A stretch of DNA of 64,000 nucleotides from Pseudaeromonas sp038247115. GTDB taxonomy: Bacteria > Pseudomonadota > Gammaproteobacteria > Enterobacterales > Aeromonadaceae. Position 1 is the first letter of the stretch. The number at the start of each line of letters is the position of its first letter. The stretch spans positions 19,083 to 83,082 of the forward strand of contig JBBRVG010000005.1 in NCBI GenBank assembly GCA_038247115.1, in the 5' to 3' direction. The notes beneath the pieces are model-generated. The model searched no databases. It had not been told where the DNA came from and worked only from the letters and a program-made list of their open reading frames with translations. The translations under genes were made by a program, and so were the position numbers. Of the stretch, positions 27,175 to 36,068 are shown in pieces.

Positions 27175-27759
27175 TTATTTCTTCACGCTGACCCGCTTGA
27201 TAAAGATCGGCTCAACCGGCACATCGCTGGCGCCGAGCTTTCCCTCATCACCGGTTGGCTGCTGGGCTATTTTATCCAGCACCTCCAGCCCCTGAGTCAC
27301 ATGACCGAACACCGTATAGCCGTCACCCATGCCCGCATCCAGCGACAGGTTATCCCGCAGGTTGAAGTAGAACTGGCGGGTGGCACTGTCCGGATCCTGG
27401 GTACGCGCCATGGCGATGGTACCGCGCTGGTTGGAGAGGCCATTGCGCGCCTCATTCACCACAGGTGCTTTGGTCGCCAGCATCTGGAAGTTGGCATCAT
27501 AGCCACCACCTTGGGCCACAAATCCCGGGATCACCCGGTGAAACAGCGAGCCATCATAACTGCCATCTTCGACATAGCTGAGGAAATTGGCCACCGACTT
27601 GGGAGCCTTGGCGGCATCCAGCTCGATGGTCAAAGTGCCATAGCTGGTTTCCATCACCACTACGGGATTGTGTGTTGCCGGATGAGCCGGCGCCGGGGTT
27701 TTGGCTGCGGCGCAGGCCAGGGCGGGGATCAGCAACAGGGTCAGTAGCCAGTGTTTCAT
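27175..27759 (-). CDS. ppiA: Periplasmic peptidyl-prolyl cis-trans isomerase (cyclophilin)
   Basis: The product has 194 residues with a signal peptide (MKHWLLTLLLIPALACAAA). The cyclophilin core shows FHRVIPGFVAQGGGY with the catalytic Arg, FYFNLRDN, and VFGHVTQGLEVLDKIA. It should act in periplasmic protein folding. The start overlaps the yajG stop (TAATG), so the two are translationally coupled. PpiA is favoured over cytoplasmic PpiB by the leader. Confidence 0.93.
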   Translation of the reverse strand: MKHWLLTLLLIPALACAAAKTPAPAHPATHNPVVVMETSYGTLTIELDAAKAPKSVANFLSYVEDGSYDGSLFHRVIPGFVAQGGGYDANFQMLATKAPVVNEARNGLSNQRGTIAMARTQDPDSATRQFYFNLRDNLSLDAGMGDGYTVFGHVTQGLEVLDKIAQQPTGDEGKLGASDVPVEPIFIKRVSVKK

Positions 27760-28331
27760 TAGTTGTTATTTCCCTTGATGTAGTTGCGCAGTTGGCTGTC
27801 TTGCAGCATCTCGTTGAGCAAGGAGGAGATGTGTTCATTCAGCTGCAGTTCGATATCGCCGATATCCGGCTGGGTGGCACTCTCTTTCATCGCCGACTTG
27901 CGGTATTCCTTGGTGATGGAGGCGCCATTGCGCTCGGCTTTCAGCTTGACCTTCAGGCTGACCCGGCTCTTGTAGACCAGACCGGGTTTGGTGACTTCTG
28001 ATTGCATCTCGTCGACGATCAGTGTCAGGTGGGTATCGCCTTGTGCAGAGATCTGGGCGCCCTGGGCGGCCAGTCCTTTACCCAGACGGTCGGCCATCAC
28101 GGCACCCGGGGTGATGTTGTTCGGGATCAGCACTTCTGGATCTTTCTTGATTTTGATCTTGATGATCTGGCTGCCCAGACGGGTGTCCTGATTGTCGATG
28201 GCAATGGTATTGCCGCTGTAGATATTGTCCGGTTGATCATTGATTTGCGGGTTCAGGCTGGCACTTTCCGGCCAGGTGGTGGCACAGCCACCGAGAGTCA
28301 GAGCGAGCAAGGCAAACAGTATGCTTTTCAT
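27759..28331 (-). CDS. yajG: YajG-family lipoprotein
   Basis: The 190-residue product has a lipoprotein signal, MKSILFALLALTLGGC, with lipobox LGGC and the acylated Cys at 16. The rest matches YajG: IAIDNQDTRLGSQIIKIK, IPNNITPGAVMADRLGKGL and LNEHISSLLNEMLQD. Function is unknown. In E. coli it lies in the bolA-yajG-ampG neighbourhood, and the same three genes occur here within 5 kb but rearranged around ppiA, rlmG and alkB. GGAG six bases before the ATG supports the start. Confidence 0.93.
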   Translation of the reverse strand: MKSILFALLALTLGGCATTWPESASLNPQINDQPDNIYSGNTIAIDNQDTRLGSQIIKIKIKKDPEVLIPNNITPGAVMADRLGKGLAAQGAQISAQGDTHLTLIVDEMQSEVTKPGLVYKSRVSLKVKLKAERNGASITKEYRKSAMKESATQPDIGDIELQLNEHISSLLNEMLQDSQLRNYIKGNNN

Positions 28332-28339
28332 GTGAACTC

Positions 28340-29470
28340 CTAAGATTTGGTTGCGCGTAAAATAACAAACTTTTGGTTAGAGGCAATACAGTCGACCTTG
28401 CCAAATAAACGTTGCAGCTTGATGTGATAACCCAGATGGCGGTTCCCCACGATCCACAACTCGCCCCCGGAAACCAGGCAGCGTTCGGCATCGCAAAACA
28501 TCTGCCAGGCCAGTTGGTCGGTGATGGTTTGCTGCTGATGAAAGGGTGGATTGCAGAGTACCGCCTGCAAGGAGCCGGTGGCAATCTGCTCCAGGCTATT
28601 GCCGAGCAGGAATTGGCAGCGGCTGAGATCGGTCGGGCGATTGGCTTCGATATTCAAGCGACTGGAGGCGATGGCCATATGGGACTCATCGAGAAACAGC
28701 AGTTGAGCATCCGGGTTGCTCATCAGGGCACTCAAGCCAATCACCCCGTTGCCACAGCCCAGATCGGCGATGATACCCTCCAGTCCGCTGGGCAGATGAG
28801 CCATGAAGAGGCGGGCGCCGATATCCAGACTGCCACGGGAGAAGACGTTGGCATGGTTATGGATACGATAACCGCTGTCATCCAATTCCCATACTGTCGG
28901 GTAGGGATTGGCTAAGACCGGGCGCTCCATTACCTGGGTATAGATCAGGCGGGATTTTTTCCAGGCCAGCGAGGTTTTGGTAGGCCCCAGGATCTGTTCA
29001 AACAATGCCAGGGTGGAATTATGGATCTCCCGTGTCTTGCCGCCCGCCAGGATCCGGGTTTGCGGAGTCACTACCTGGCGTAGCGCCAGCAATTGTTGTT
29101 CCAGCAGCGCCAGCGTCTTGGGGATCTTGAGCACCACCAGTGCCGGGGCAGCAGGCAGTGGGTCGAGGGAGCCTAACAGCGTCACTGACTCGACAGCCAG
29201 TTCGTTGGCGAGCAGATTACGGCGTGTGGCCTCCTGACTCAGGAAGGAGTCACTGATACTGACAGGATTGCAGGCGTGCAGGGCGCAGCTCAGGGCACCA
29301 AAACCGTCGTTGAAGATCAGCACGGGGGCTGTGGCGGCATCGTTCAACCAGGTTGCTAACTCCTGCACCAGATATTCATCGGTGGCATCCCACGCCTGCA
29401 GGTTGGCATCCTGGCTGGCGGGATAACGCTCCAGCGTCAGGCGTCGGCCTGCCAATTCAACTTGGTTCAT
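28340..29470 (-). CDS. rlmG: 23S rRNA (guanine1835-N2)-methyltransferase RlmG
   Basis: The 376-residue product has two tandem Rossmann-like methyltransferase domains, the first degenerate, as in RlmG and RsmC. RlmG is favoured over RsmC by VFSRGSLDIGARLFMAHLP, the SAM loop IADLGCGNGVIGL, the catalytic NPPFHQQ and VANRHLGY-type end (IVGNRHLGYHIKLQRLFG). It methylates G1835 of 23S rRNA. It lies eight bases upstream of yajG, so rlmG-yajG-ppiA probably form one unit. Confidence 0.94.
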   Translation of the reverse strand: MNQVELAGRRLTLERYPASQDANLQAWDATDEYLVQELATWLNDAATAPVLIFNDGFGALSCALHACNPVSISDSFLSQEATRRNLLANELAVESVTLLGSLDPLPAAPALVVLKIPKTLALLEQQLLALRQVVTPQTRILAGGKTREIHNSTLALFEQILGPTKTSLAWKKSRLIYTQVMERPVLANPYPTVWELDDSGYRIHNHANVFSRGSLDIGARLFMAHLPSGLEGIIADLGCGNGVIGLSALMSNPDAQLLFLDESHMAIASSRLNIEANRPTDLSRCQFLLGNSLEQIATGSLQAVLCNPPFHQQQTITDQLAWQMFCDAERCLVSGGELWIVGNRHLGYHIKLQRLFGKVDCIASNQKFVILRATKS

Positions 29471-29643
29471 GACTCACTCGTTACAGACAGAATGGATTAA
29501 CGGGCGCTATTCTACCTGCTTGGCCCGGATCCACCAATGTTCCTGGCTTCGGGCGCTGTTCCTGGCTGCGGGGCACGAGGAGGAAACGACAACATGGGAC
29601 TGACTCTAGATATGTCTTCGGGAATAAGGGGAGGAATGAGCGC

Positions 29644-30273
29644 ATGACGCTGGAACATCCGCTGTCCGCGCCCGGTGAACCGCTGACAATAGGCGACGGG
29701 GCCGGGGATTGGTTGTCGCTGCCGGATGGTGACTTGCTGTGGTGGCCTGGGTTTCTGAGTGCCCCGCAGGCCAGTGCCTTGCAACAGCATTTGCTGGCCG
29801 AGATAGCGTGGCGTCATGAGCAGATCCGGCTATTCGGTCGTTGGCACTGGCAACCCCGACTCATCGCCTGGTTTGGTGCTCGGGATTACTGCTACTCCGG
29901 CTTGACCCTGCAGGCGCAGGATCTTCCGGCCTGCTTGCTGCCTATTCGGCGAGCTTGTGAGCAGGCGGCTGGCAGCCCCTTCAACAGTCTGTTGCTCAAC
30001 CGCTATCGGGATGGTCAGGATGGCATGGGCTGGCATGCCGATGATGAGGCGGAGCTGGGGGTGAACCCGGTGATCGCCTCCTTGAGCCTGGGTCAGAGTC
30101 GCCGTTTTGTGCTCCGGCACCGACAAAGCGGTGAGAAGCGCGAATTCCTGTTGCAGCATGGCGATCTGCTGGTGATAGCCGGTGCCATGCAACACCATTG
30201 GCAACATGCGTTGCCCAAGACCCGGCGCCTCTGTGCGGAGCGTATCAATCTGACATTTCGTTATCTCTACTGA
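29644..30273 (+). CDS. alkB: AlkB-type Fe(II)/2-oxoglutarate dioxygenase
   Basis: The 209-residue protein has the double-stranded beta-helix fold of AlkB DNA repair dioxygenases. Iron ligands appear as His131-x-Asp133 in GMGWHADDE and His188 in WQHALPKT; Arg200 and Arg206 in ERINLTFR fit the 2-oxoglutarate-binding RxNxTxR motif. NRYRDGQDGMGWH is the nucleotide-recognition lid characteristic of the family. It would demethylate N1-methyladenine or N3-methylcytosine. It resembles the short ALKBH2/3-like bacterial class. The gene stands alone, divergent from rlmG. Confidence 0.92.
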   Translation: MTLEHPLSAPGEPLTIGDGAGDWLSLPDGDLLWWPGFLSAPQASALQQHLLAEIAWRHEQIRLFGRWHWQPRLIAWFGARDYCYSGLTLQAQDLPACLLPIRRACEQAAGSPFNSLLLNRYRDGQDGMGWHADDEAELGVNPVIASLSLGQSRRFVLRHRQSGEKREFLLQHGDLLVIAGAMQHHWQHALPKTRRLCAERINLTFRYLY

Positions 30274-30419
30274 AGCGTCGGGCCTGTGATCGCTACCTGT
30301 CGTGAGCGCTCCACTCTTGAGTCCGGCCCCGGCTCTGGGTATGGTGCTGAGCGTCCGGATCCCGGACCTGATTTTTAGGTCATCGTCGTCATCTCATCAT
30401 CGCTATCAGGAGTCTTGCC

Positions 30420-30725
30420 ATGTCGATGCAGCAGCAGATAGAGCAAAAATTGCAGCAGGCTTTTACCCCGGACCATCTGGAGGTTCTCAACGAAAGCCAT
30501 ATGCATCGTGTCGAGCCGGGCTCCGAGAGTCACTTCAAAGTGATTCTGGTCAGTTCAGCCTTTGAAGGGCAACGACTGCTGGCGCGTCATCGCGCTGTGA
30601 ACCAGGTTCTGGCCATCGAGTTGGCGGGTATCATCCATGCCCTGGCCCTGCACACCTACACCCCGGCAGAATGGGCGCAACAGGGGGCAGCACCGCGCAC
30701 TCCCTCCTGCATCGGCAAGCCCTGA
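30420..30725 (+). CDS. bolA: BolA-family protein
   Basis: The 101-residue product carries the BolA fold: QQIEQKLQQAFTPDHLEVLNES, HMHRVEPGSESHFKVILVSSAF, LLARHRAVNQVLAIEL and HALALHTYTPAEW. The conserved His of LALHTYTP is present. BolA proteins bind monothiol glutaredoxins and [2Fe-2S] clusters and influence cell shape and biofilm genes. AGGAG eight bases upstream supports the start. Its proximity to yajG and ampG echoes E. coli. Confidence 0.96.
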   Translation: MSMQQQIEQKLQQAFTPDHLEVLNESHMHRVEPGSESHFKVILVSSAFEGQRLLARHRAVNQVLAIELAGIIHALALHTYTPAEWAQQGAAPRTPSCIGKP

Positions 30726-30977
30726 GTTCAGGGTGCGAATGTCGGATTGCTACCTGTCTGCTTTATGGCAAACCTGTGGTGATCCCTTGCATAAACCAGC
30801 CGAAAATCATCACTAGGCCGGGTGGAATGCCTGCTGATGGGCGATCTGTGACTTGGATACTGATTGGCCCTTTCCTTGCTCGGCATCCCGTAGCGTGTCG
30901 CGGCGATGTGCTGGCAACAAGGCTCAACGAGTGTGCAGCGTTCTCTTGGCGCCGCCCACTCCCATAAGGAGAATAAC

Positions 30978-32021
30978 GTGAACCGTCATCAAGTATGTGT
31001 GCGTGGCCTGATCCTCACCGGCCTGTTGTTGCTGGCAGGCTGCAAGGAGGCACCCTCTTCGGCGTTGCCTGAGTTGAAGGTCAGTGGACCGACCATGGGG
31101 ACCCACTATGCGGTCAAGGTGGTGGGGGATTACCCCGGTGGTGAGCCGCAACTGCAACATGAAGTCGAGCAGATACTGCAGCGCATCGATCATCAGTTAT
31201 CGACCTACAAGCCGGACTCCGAGCTCTCCCGTTTCAACCAGCATCAAGCCACCACGCCGCTCGAAATCTCCCAGGATCTGGCCGATGTGCTGATCGAAGG
31301 GCTGCGGGTGGGCAAGATGACCGGTGGCGCCATGGATATTACGGTTGGGCCGCTAGTGAATCTATGGGGCTTCGGCCCGGATAAGCGTCCGACCAAGATC
31401 CCGAGTGAACAACAGATCGCTGCCGCCCGCTTGCGGACCGGTCTTGACAAGTTACATGTCGAGATTGGCAGCGAAAAAGCGACGGTGCGCAAGGATATTC
31501 CGGATCTGTATGTGGATCTCTCGACCCTGGGCGAAGGCTATGCTGCCGATCAGGTCGCGGACTGGCTGGAGGGGCGCGGCATCAAAAATTACATGGTCGA
31601 GATTGCCGGAGCCTTGCGGCTCAAGGGCCACAATGGCCAGGGCGACTTATGGCGCATTGCGGTGGAGAAACCCGGCGACGAGTTGGGACAGGTGCAAAAC
31701 GTGCTGACCCCCGGAGATAACGGCATCAGCACGGCCGGCAGCTATCGCAACTACTACGAGCTCGATGGCCAGCGTTTCTCCCATATTATCGATCCGGCCA
31801 CCGGTAAACCGCTGACGCACAAGCTGGTGTCCGTGACCGTGATTGCCCCCAGCGCCCTCTATACCGATGCACTGGATACCGGTCTGATGGTGATGGGGGC
31901 CGACAAGGCACTGATCTTTGCCAATGAGCATAATCTGCCCATTTACACCCTGACCAAGACCGACGACGGCTTCAAGGTGCGCTTTAGCCGGGCATTTGCC
32001 GCCTACCAGCCCAAACCTTAA
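30978..32021 (+). CDS. apbE: FAD:protein FMN transferase ApbE
   Basis: The product has 347 residues from a GTG preceded by AAGGAG. A lipoprotein leader (LTGLLLLAGC, Cys at about 22) places it on the periplasmic face. ApbE motifs are GPTMGTHYAVKVVG, GGAMDITVGPLVNLWGFGP, VDLSTLGEGYAADQVADWL and GISTAGSYRNYYELDGQRFSHIID (read in parts), with the Mg-binding YTDALDTGLMVMG near the end. It attaches FMN to threonines of Nqr/Rnf subunits and related flavoproteins. Family members often follow nqrF; here it is alone, after bolA and converging on the MalT-like regulator. Confidence 0.94.
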   Translation: MNRHQVCVRGLILTGLLLLAGCKEAPSSALPELKVSGPTMGTHYAVKVVGDYPGGEPQLQHEVEQILQRIDHQLSTYKPDSELSRFNQHQATTPLEISQDLADVLIEGLRVGKMTGGAMDITVGPLVNLWGFGPDKRPTKIPSEQQIAAARLRTGLDKLHVEIGSEKATVRKDIPDLYVDLSTLGEGYAADQVADWLEGRGIKNYMVEIAGALRLKGHNGQGDLWRIAVEKPGDELGQVQNVLTPGDNGISTAGSYRNYYELDGQRFSHIIDPATGKPLTHKLVSVTVIAPSALYTDALDTGLMVMGADKALIFANEHNLPIYTLTKTDDGFKVRFSRAFAAYQPKP

Positions 32022-32024
32022 TCC

Positions 32025-32056
32025 GGTTATGGCTCATGTCATCACGGGCCATAACC
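32025..32056. terminator. Hairpin between apbE and MalT-like gene
   Basis: GGTTATGGC and GCCATAACC form a nine-base-pair stem with a 14-base loop just after the apbE stop. There is no T tract, so termination is uncertain. Confidence 0.45.
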
Positions 32057-32108
32057 ATGTCGCGGATGCGGCGGGTTTCGGATCTGGCGGTGCAGTGGAC
32101 AGTAGCCG

Positions 32109-34493
32109 CTATTTCCCGACCAGGCGTTGTCGGGCGACTGCTTGCGCTTCGGCTCGGGTGCGTACCCCGAGTTTGGCATACAGATGATTGATATGGGTCT
32201 TGATGGTCGAGGGAGCCACAAACAGCTGCTGCGCCATCTGCTCATTGCTCAGCCCCTGGGCAATCAGTCGCAGTATCTGCCATTGCCGGGGGCTCAGATC
32301 ATCGTCTTCGGAATGCGCTTGCGGGTCCCGCAAGGGGCGGGTCAGCAGATCCAGCGTTTGTTGGATAAAGCTGAGCAGGCTGGGGCGGATCTGTGACCAG
32401 CGGGCCAGCTCCTGCAGCGGAGCCACCACCTTGGGACCGGCCAGCAGCAGCGGAATAAACGCCGCCCGCCCCGCCAGCCAGCTCAGCAGTTGCTGCCATG
32501 CCTCCTGAGTGCCATTGCCTTGTAGCAGTTGCAGGAGCTGGAATTGCTGGGCCAGCCAGACGACCTGCCACTCCTCGGCCAGGGTTTGCAGTTGCTGCAG
32601 CTCCTGGCGTGGTTTGGGGGCGCCGCGTAACTGGGCTAACCAGCCATGCAGCAAGTTATCCAGCAGATCATAGAGATCATCCACTTGGGTATGCCAGGGA
32701 CTGCGCAGCGCCAGCCGCTCCAGTGCTGCCTGATCGTTCCGTTGCTGGTAGCCCAGCGCCAGGGTATAGCCGACCCGGAATCGCCACAGTCGGCAATATT
32801 GTTGGCTGAATCTTTGCTGTTCGAGTTGCTCCAGACGGCTGGGCAGTTCGGCCATATCACCCCGCCAGATCAGGGTCAGACAACGGTGGGACAGATAGGG
32901 CAGTTGCCAGTAATCACCGAGCCCTGCGCTCATGGATTTTCCCTGCTGTAACCAGTAATCGGCCTGATCCGGTTGTCCCTGATAGAGCGCCAGCTCGGCC
33001 TGTAAGCGGTAATAGGATTCGAGGACCGGATCTTCGGTCAGCGCCTGTTGCTCGGCGAACTCCAGCCCCAACTGCAGGGTTTTTCCTGCTTGCTGCCAAT
33101 CGCCCTGAAAGAAATGGAGTTGGGCCAAGCGATACCAGCCCACCAGCTTGAGGTGGTATTGCTGCTGGCAATCGGCCCAGCTCACCAGCAACTCCAGCAT
33201 GGCGCGCGCCCGGCTCAGTTGGCCGGTATAGAGCAGACAACTGGCCTGGGTGAGCTGATAGGGCGCTTGCAAGGATTGGGGCAAATCATCCAGTTCGGCC
33301 AATTGGGTCATGGCGCATTGCAGATGGTCAAAGTTGAAGCTGACCATCGCCTTGAGCAGTCGGGCGCTGCGGGCTTCGGCTTCGGGTAAGGGATGGGCTA
33401 TCAGACGGTTGAGCAGCTCTTCGGCGCGATCCGAGCGCCGCGAGACTTCCATCTCCAGCCAGGCTTGCAACAGACAGAGCCTTGGCTGTTGTTGCAGCCA
33501 GAGTCGAGGCAGGGCTGCCAAGCGGGAGGCCAGCCAGGGACCATGGCTCTGCTCCAGACAGCTCAGTCCGATGCGGGAGAGCAAAGATAGTTCCAGTTGC
33601 GGTAAGGGGTCGGCCGGTAGCAGCTCGATAATCTCGCTTAAGGGGCGATCTGCCAGTAACTGACTGAGTGGCTCCCAATCGAGGTGGGGCTGTTCGCGCC
33701 AGATCCTCAACAGCTGGGCAATCCAGGGCTGCCAGCGATCACCCTGGGCCTCTTCGAGCAACCAGCCGGCATTGAGCAACAGGCAGCGTAGCGGCTGCCA
33801 TTGCCCCCGGCTGCAACCGGCCAGTTGTAACACGCGCGCCTCATCCAGTTGCGGATGGTCGGCTTGTAGCGCCAGCGCCTCGGGCAGCGGAGCTGGCAAC
33901 TGGTTCAGGGTTTGTGCCAGATACTCCAGTCCCCAGCGCTCCAGCAAGGCAGCCGTATTGCCTCCGCAAGCGCGGGCTTGTTGCCAGAGCTGCCAGGCCA
34001 GTGGCCATTCGCCCAAGACCGGTAACCAGAGCTCTGTTTCGGCGATGGCGATCCCCTGGCCCGGCAGCCACATCGCCAACTCCGGCTCACCCCAGCCCAG
34101 ATGGCTGGCATCCAATCGTAACGGCGTTAGTCCGGCGGCTCTGAGTTGTCCTTCCAGGGCGGAGCAGGGGGCTGAGACCAGCAGCGCGGGTTGCTCGGGA
34201 TGACTTAGCAGCCAGGTGGCCAGTGCCTGTTGTTGCGCGGCAGGCTGGCTATCGAGTTCGGCCACCAGCAGCAAACTCTCCTGTTGCGGCGGCTGAGGCC
34301 ATAGCGACACTGGGTGTGGCCACTGGAGGCTCAATTCCCGGCACAGATTGCTCTGATCGTAGCCATGGGGGGCACAGACACAGACCAGGGGGTGATGAGC
34401 CAAAGCCTGCTGCAACGTCGACAAACGGGGAGCAACCCGAGCATCGAGCACCGGAGGGGCGAGAGACAAGGGCTGGGTTGTGGGCTGCATCAT
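32109..34493 (-). CDS. Large MalT-like LuxR-type regulator with degenerate Walker A
   Basis: The 794-residue protein has the STAND/LAL layout: N-terminal NTPase region, a long tetratricopeptide-like helical middle (about 300-680) and a C-terminal LuxR helix-turn-helix LSPRQWQILRLIAQGLSNEQ (about 732-790). The expected P-loop (as GYGKTT in MalT) reads APHGYDQSNL at residues 41-50, so the key Gly and Lys are lost. It is shorter than MalT (about 900), and no maltose genes lie nearby. No clear ribosome site precedes either ATG (34493 or 34490). It is divergent from the kinase-fold gene at 34719. The ligand is unknown. It may be an ATP-independent regulator. Confidence 0.85.
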   Translation of the reverse strand: MMQPTTQPLSLAPPVLDARVAPRLSTLQQALAHHPLVCVCAPHGYDQSNLCRELSLQWPHPVSLWPQPPQQESLLLVAELDSQPAAQQQALATWLLSHPEQPALLVSAPCSALEGQLRAAGLTPLRLDASHLGWGEPELAMWLPGQGIAIAETELWLPVLGEWPLAWQLWQQARACGGNTAALLERWGLEYLAQTLNQLPAPLPEALALQADHPQLDEARVLQLAGCSRGQWQPLRCLLLNAGWLLEEAQGDRWQPWIAQLLRIWREQPHLDWEPLSQLLADRPLSEIIELLPADPLPQLELSLLSRIGLSCLEQSHGPWLASRLAALPRLWLQQQPRLCLLQAWLEMEVSRRSDRAEELLNRLIAHPLPEAEARSARLLKAMVSFNFDHLQCAMTQLAELDDLPQSLQAPYQLTQASCLLYTGQLSRARAMLELLVSWADCQQQYHLKLVGWYRLAQLHFFQGDWQQAGKTLQLGLEFAEQQALTEDPVLESYYRLQAELALYQGQPDQADYWLQQGKSMSAGLGDYWQLPYLSHRCLTLIWRGDMAELPSRLEQLEQQRFSQQYCRLWRFRVGYTLALGYQQRNDQAALERLALRSPWHTQVDDLYDLLDNLLHGWLAQLRGAPKPRQELQQLQTLAEEWQVVWLAQQFQLLQLLQGNGTQEAWQQLLSWLAGRAAFIPLLLAGPKVVAPLQELARWSQIRPSLLSFIQQTLDLLTRPLRDPQAHSEDDDLSPRQWQILRLIAQGLSNEQMAQQLFVAPSTIKTHINHLYAKLGVRTRAEAQAVARQRLVGK

Positions 34494-34718
34494 GAGGGTG
34501 GACTCGGGTGCCGGAATTGAACCGGAGTTAATCGGATAATCACTATCTTAGCGCTATAAACATTGGACTCAATGCGCGGACCCGCGTTTCCACCCTCAGC
34601 TTCCATCATGGCGGCGGATACCCGCTATGCTGCGACAGATCAGAATGGAAGCATCCAAGATGGTGATTGATCATCTTGTCCCTTGCTGTTTCAGCCATAG
34701 CCCGGAAGGATCCTTATC

Positions 34719-35816
34719 ATGAATGCTCATGTCCATGCCCGCCAACAAGCACAACTGGCCTTTGTCGCCAGCGATCAGAACCTGATCGTGGGAGATAGTG
34801 CCAACTGCCCGTTGGCGCCTGCCGAACTCGCTCGACTGCCTGTGGACTCGCCGCTGGTGCTGGAGCACTTTGGCGGCGGCTTGACGGCGCAGGTGCTGCA
34901 TTTGTGCGTCGATGGCGTGCATTACACCCTCAAACAGCGGCGGCCTGAGGCCCTGGTGCGTAACATCGATGGTGAGACTTCGTTTTTGAACGAGGTGCAA
35001 CGTCGTGCTGATTTTACCCGCCTTAAGGCCGATCCGGCCTGGGCCGGGCGTTTGACCCACATAGTCACCACCCTGTATGCCGATTATCGGTTGGGGATCA
35101 TCCTTTCGCCCTGGCTGCCGGGGCGGCCGCTCGATCACTTCAATGCCGATATTTTCCGCCAGATCCTGGCCACGGCCGTAGCGTGCGAAGAGGCCGGGCT
35201 GATGGAGTGGGATCTGTGCCCGGGGAATATCATCGAGGATCAGGGCCAGATTGCGTTGTTCGATTTCGGGTATATGTATCCGTTTGACCCGTTGGTGGAT
35301 TTCAACAGCAATGGCCAGAGCGATCCGCTGTTTCATGCCTGCGAACGTTTCGAGACCCGAAACTTCTTTGGCTGGTTGTTACGGCATAGCCAGGCCATGG
35401 ATACAGCGGCACAACTGGCTCTGTATCGAGAATTGAAAGAGGTGGCTCTCGAGGTGTATCAGCAGAAGCTGGCTTGGTTGCAGAGCCAGGGTGCTTCTCC
35501 GGCGGTATTAGCCTGGGTGCTCTCTTTCATCAACCGCTGGCAACAGGCGTTGCAGGATCCGGACGCGCTGCAGAGCCTATTTGAGGTCGAGAACTTCCGT
35601 TCGCAAGTGCTGGATATTGAAGATGACTTGCATGGTAAGAGCTGCTCGCGTTTCACGCTGCAGCGACTGGATTTTGTCGAGCAGTCTATTCGCTCGCGGT
35701 TTGCCGCATTGCAGGAAGGTGAAGCCCTGTTTTACGACAACGCCGGCAAGAGTCAGACCGAGTTATTGGCGTTATACGCGCAGAAGCGACGGCTGGCACA
35801 GCAATACCAACTCTAA
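34719..35816 (+). CDS. Atypical small-kinase-fold (protein kinase/APH superfamily) protein
   Basis: The 365-residue product is not a named protein to me. Kinase-like landmarks are the Gly-rich stretch EHFGGGLTAQVL (49-60), Lys72 in YTLKQRR, Glu86 in the next helix, a catalytic loop WDLCPGNII with Asp165 and Asn170, and a DFG triplet at 182-184 (LFDFGYMYPF). Residues for phosphotransfer are therefore present, although HRD/HGD is replaced by EWD. About 130 residues of charged helix follow. No signal peptide is seen, so it is probably cytoplasmic. Divergence from the MalT-like regulator across 225 bp suggests a functional link. The substrate is unknown. Confidence 0.7.
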   Translation: MNAHVHARQQAQLAFVASDQNLIVGDSANCPLAPAELARLPVDSPLVLEHFGGGLTAQVLHLCVDGVHYTLKQRRPEALVRNIDGETSFLNEVQRRADFTRLKADPAWAGRLTHIVTTLYADYRLGIILSPWLPGRPLDHFNADIFRQILATAVACEEAGLMEWDLCPGNIIEDQGQIALFDFGYMYPFDPLVDFNSNGQSDPLFHACERFETRNFFGWLLRHSQAMDTAAQLALYRELKEVALEVYQQKLAWLQSQGASPAVLAWVLSFINRWQQALQDPDALQSLFEVENFRSQVLDIEDDLHGKSCSRFTLQRLDFVEQSIRSRFAALQEGEALFYDNAGKSQTELLALYAQKRRLAQQYQL

Positions 35817-36068
35817 TTTCAATTCTAGTACCAAGTCTGAATGTGCAAGCAGCCTCTATCGAGGCTGTTTCTTTATCTGGCTACGATGAATGATTGTTGG
35901 GTCCATATGAGGCATTTCCCGCCAATTTCATCATCACAGATCTTGAGTCGGTGGCGGGACGGATAGGGGCTGGATCGGATACAGTAATGTGAGTCAAAGG
36001 CACCACAGTGTATGAGTGGTGCCTATGAGTTGCGAGCCAGGACGATAGCGTTAATACAGGAGTTTGAT

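Noticed and set aside
36012..36068. Upstream ATG extending the MipA-like protein by 19 residues
   Set aside because: The extension would spoil the signal peptide, whereas the ATG at 36069 has a well-placed CAGGAG.
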